A DNA stretch of 7,551 nt from Flavobacteriales bacterium. Lineage in GTDB: Bacteria; Bacteroidota; Bacteroidia; Flavobacteriales; BACL11. Position numbers and translations under genes: made by a program. The stretch is taken from NCBI GenBank assembly GCA_002728175.1, contig PBVH01000054.1, forward strand, positions 1 to 7,551. Direction: 5' to 3'. Below the pieces are notes generated by a model. It worked only from the letters and a program-made list of their open reading frames with translations, had not been told where the DNA came from and did not search any database. Of this stretch, positions 7,271 to 7,551 are shown one piece after another; the stretch's first letter is position 1; each line of letters begins with the position of its first letter.

Positions 7271-7387
7271 AGTTTTTTTTTATTTAAAATTAATTACACA
7301 TATTTTTACTTTTTAAAAAAGATATAAGATATATGATAAATATTTAAAAATTTAACTAAATACCATGAAATATGAATTTTTTATTGC

Positions 7388-7416
7388 TTTACAATAACAC
7401 AAAAGATTTGTATTAA
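7388..7416 (+). promoter_or_regulatory. Promoter for the 5S rRNA gene
   Basis: TTTACA (7388-7393, five of six bases of the -35 consensus) is followed by a 17-base spacer and TATTAA (7411-7416, four of six bases of the -10 consensus). The predicted start lies at about 7421-7423, almost exactly at the 5' end of the 5S helix, so little or no 5' processing would be needed. The spacing is optimal for a sigma-70-type promoter. It makes sense because no 16S or 23S gene lies upstream in the window to co-transcribe the 5S. Confidence 0.6.
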
Positions 7417-7420
7417 GACT

Positions 7421-7539
7421 TGCCTGGTGATTATTGCGAAAGTGTAATACCCGATTCCATTCCGAACTCGGAAGTCAAGCCTTTTTGCGCCGATGGTACT
7501 TTGTCTTAAGACATGGAAGAGTAGGAAGTTGCCAGGCTT
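7421..7539 (+). rRNA. rrf: 5S ribosomal RNA
   Basis: The closing helix is GCCTGG (7422-7427) paired with CCAGGC (7532-7537). The conserved 5S core CCGAACTCGGAAG occurs at 7462-7474, GCGCCGATGGTAC at 7487-7499 and GAGTAGG at 7519-7525. The length of about 118 bases fits bacterial 5S, and the sequence aligns throughout with the proteobacterial form. The gene is not preceded by 23S; the neighbour is a divergent polysaccharide gene. The G+C content is far above the surroundings, as expected for a structural RNA. Exact ends are uncertain by one or two bases, and the window stops 12 bases later, so any terminator lies outside. Confidence 0.96.
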
Positions 7540-7551
7540 TCACATTAATGA

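Noticed and set aside
7273..7281. A run of nine T just upstream of the ligase-like gene start as a phase-variation tract
   Set aside because: Runs of this length are scattered through the window because of its base composition, and this one lies outside the coding frame with no promoter element whose spacing it would change.
7271..7387. A promoter for the ligase-like gene in the gap before the 5S
   Set aside because: Several TATATC/TATCAT-like stretches occur on the minus strand, but none has a recognisable -35 at suitable spacing, so no site can be chosen.
1..7420. CRISPR arrays, insertion sequences, attachment sites or tRNA genes in the island
   Set aside because: No spaced direct repeats, transposase or integrase motifs, terminal inverted repeats or tRNA-like T-loop sequence were seen outside the 5S gene; the many A/T-rich near-repeats look compositional.

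Overview
The window is extremely A+T rich (roughly 80% by eye). It carries a surface-polysaccharide gene cluster that ends at a lone 5S rRNA gene. The base composition, near-absence of Shine-Dalgarno sequences, very short or overlapping gene junctions and a proteobacterial-type 5S all suit a streamlined marine alphaproteobacterium of the SAR11 / Pelagibacter type. In SAR11 genomes a large hypervariable island of cell-envelope genes lies between the 16S-23S genes and a detached 5S gene. This window looks like the 5S-side edge of that island. The taxonomic call is inference from composition and layout.

Region by region: (1) positions 1-5166, minus strand, hold a five-gene block transcribed leftwards: a short GDPD-like protein, a fused HAD phosphatase / sugar-nucleotidyltransferase, a WavE-family LPS synthesis protein, a Wzx-type flippase, and a family-4 glycosyltransferase that runs off the left edge. 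Three of the four junctions overlap and the fourth has a 12-base gap, so this is very likely one operon. (2) Positions 5167-5239 are a short divergent intergenic region with exact TATAAT boxes facing the block. (3) Positions 5240-5974, plus strand, encode a soluble polyprenyl-phosphate-sugar-synthase-like GT2 enzyme. (4) Positions 5955-7270, minus strand, encode an O-antigen ligase/polymerase-family membrane protein split by a frameshift within a cluster of A/T homopolymers; it converges on the GT2 gene and overlaps it by 20 bases. (5) Positions 7271-7420 are intergenic and include a good promoter (TTTACA, 17-base spacer, TATTAA) pointing into (6) the 5S rRNA gene at about 7421-7539.

Together the genes outline part of an O-antigen-type pathway: cytoplasmic sugar activation (HAD-nucleotidyltransferase, possibly polyprenyl-phosphate sugar by GT2), assembly by glycosyltransferases (GT4, perhaps WavE), export by the flippase, and ligation or polymerisation by the WaaL/Wzy-like protein. 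No sugar or linkage can be assigned from sequence alone. I did not find a clearly new defence or mobile system. The points most worth following are the split ligase gene, the GDPD-like plus HAD-nucleotidyltransferase pair, the symmetric convergent gene end, and the separately promoted 5S gene.
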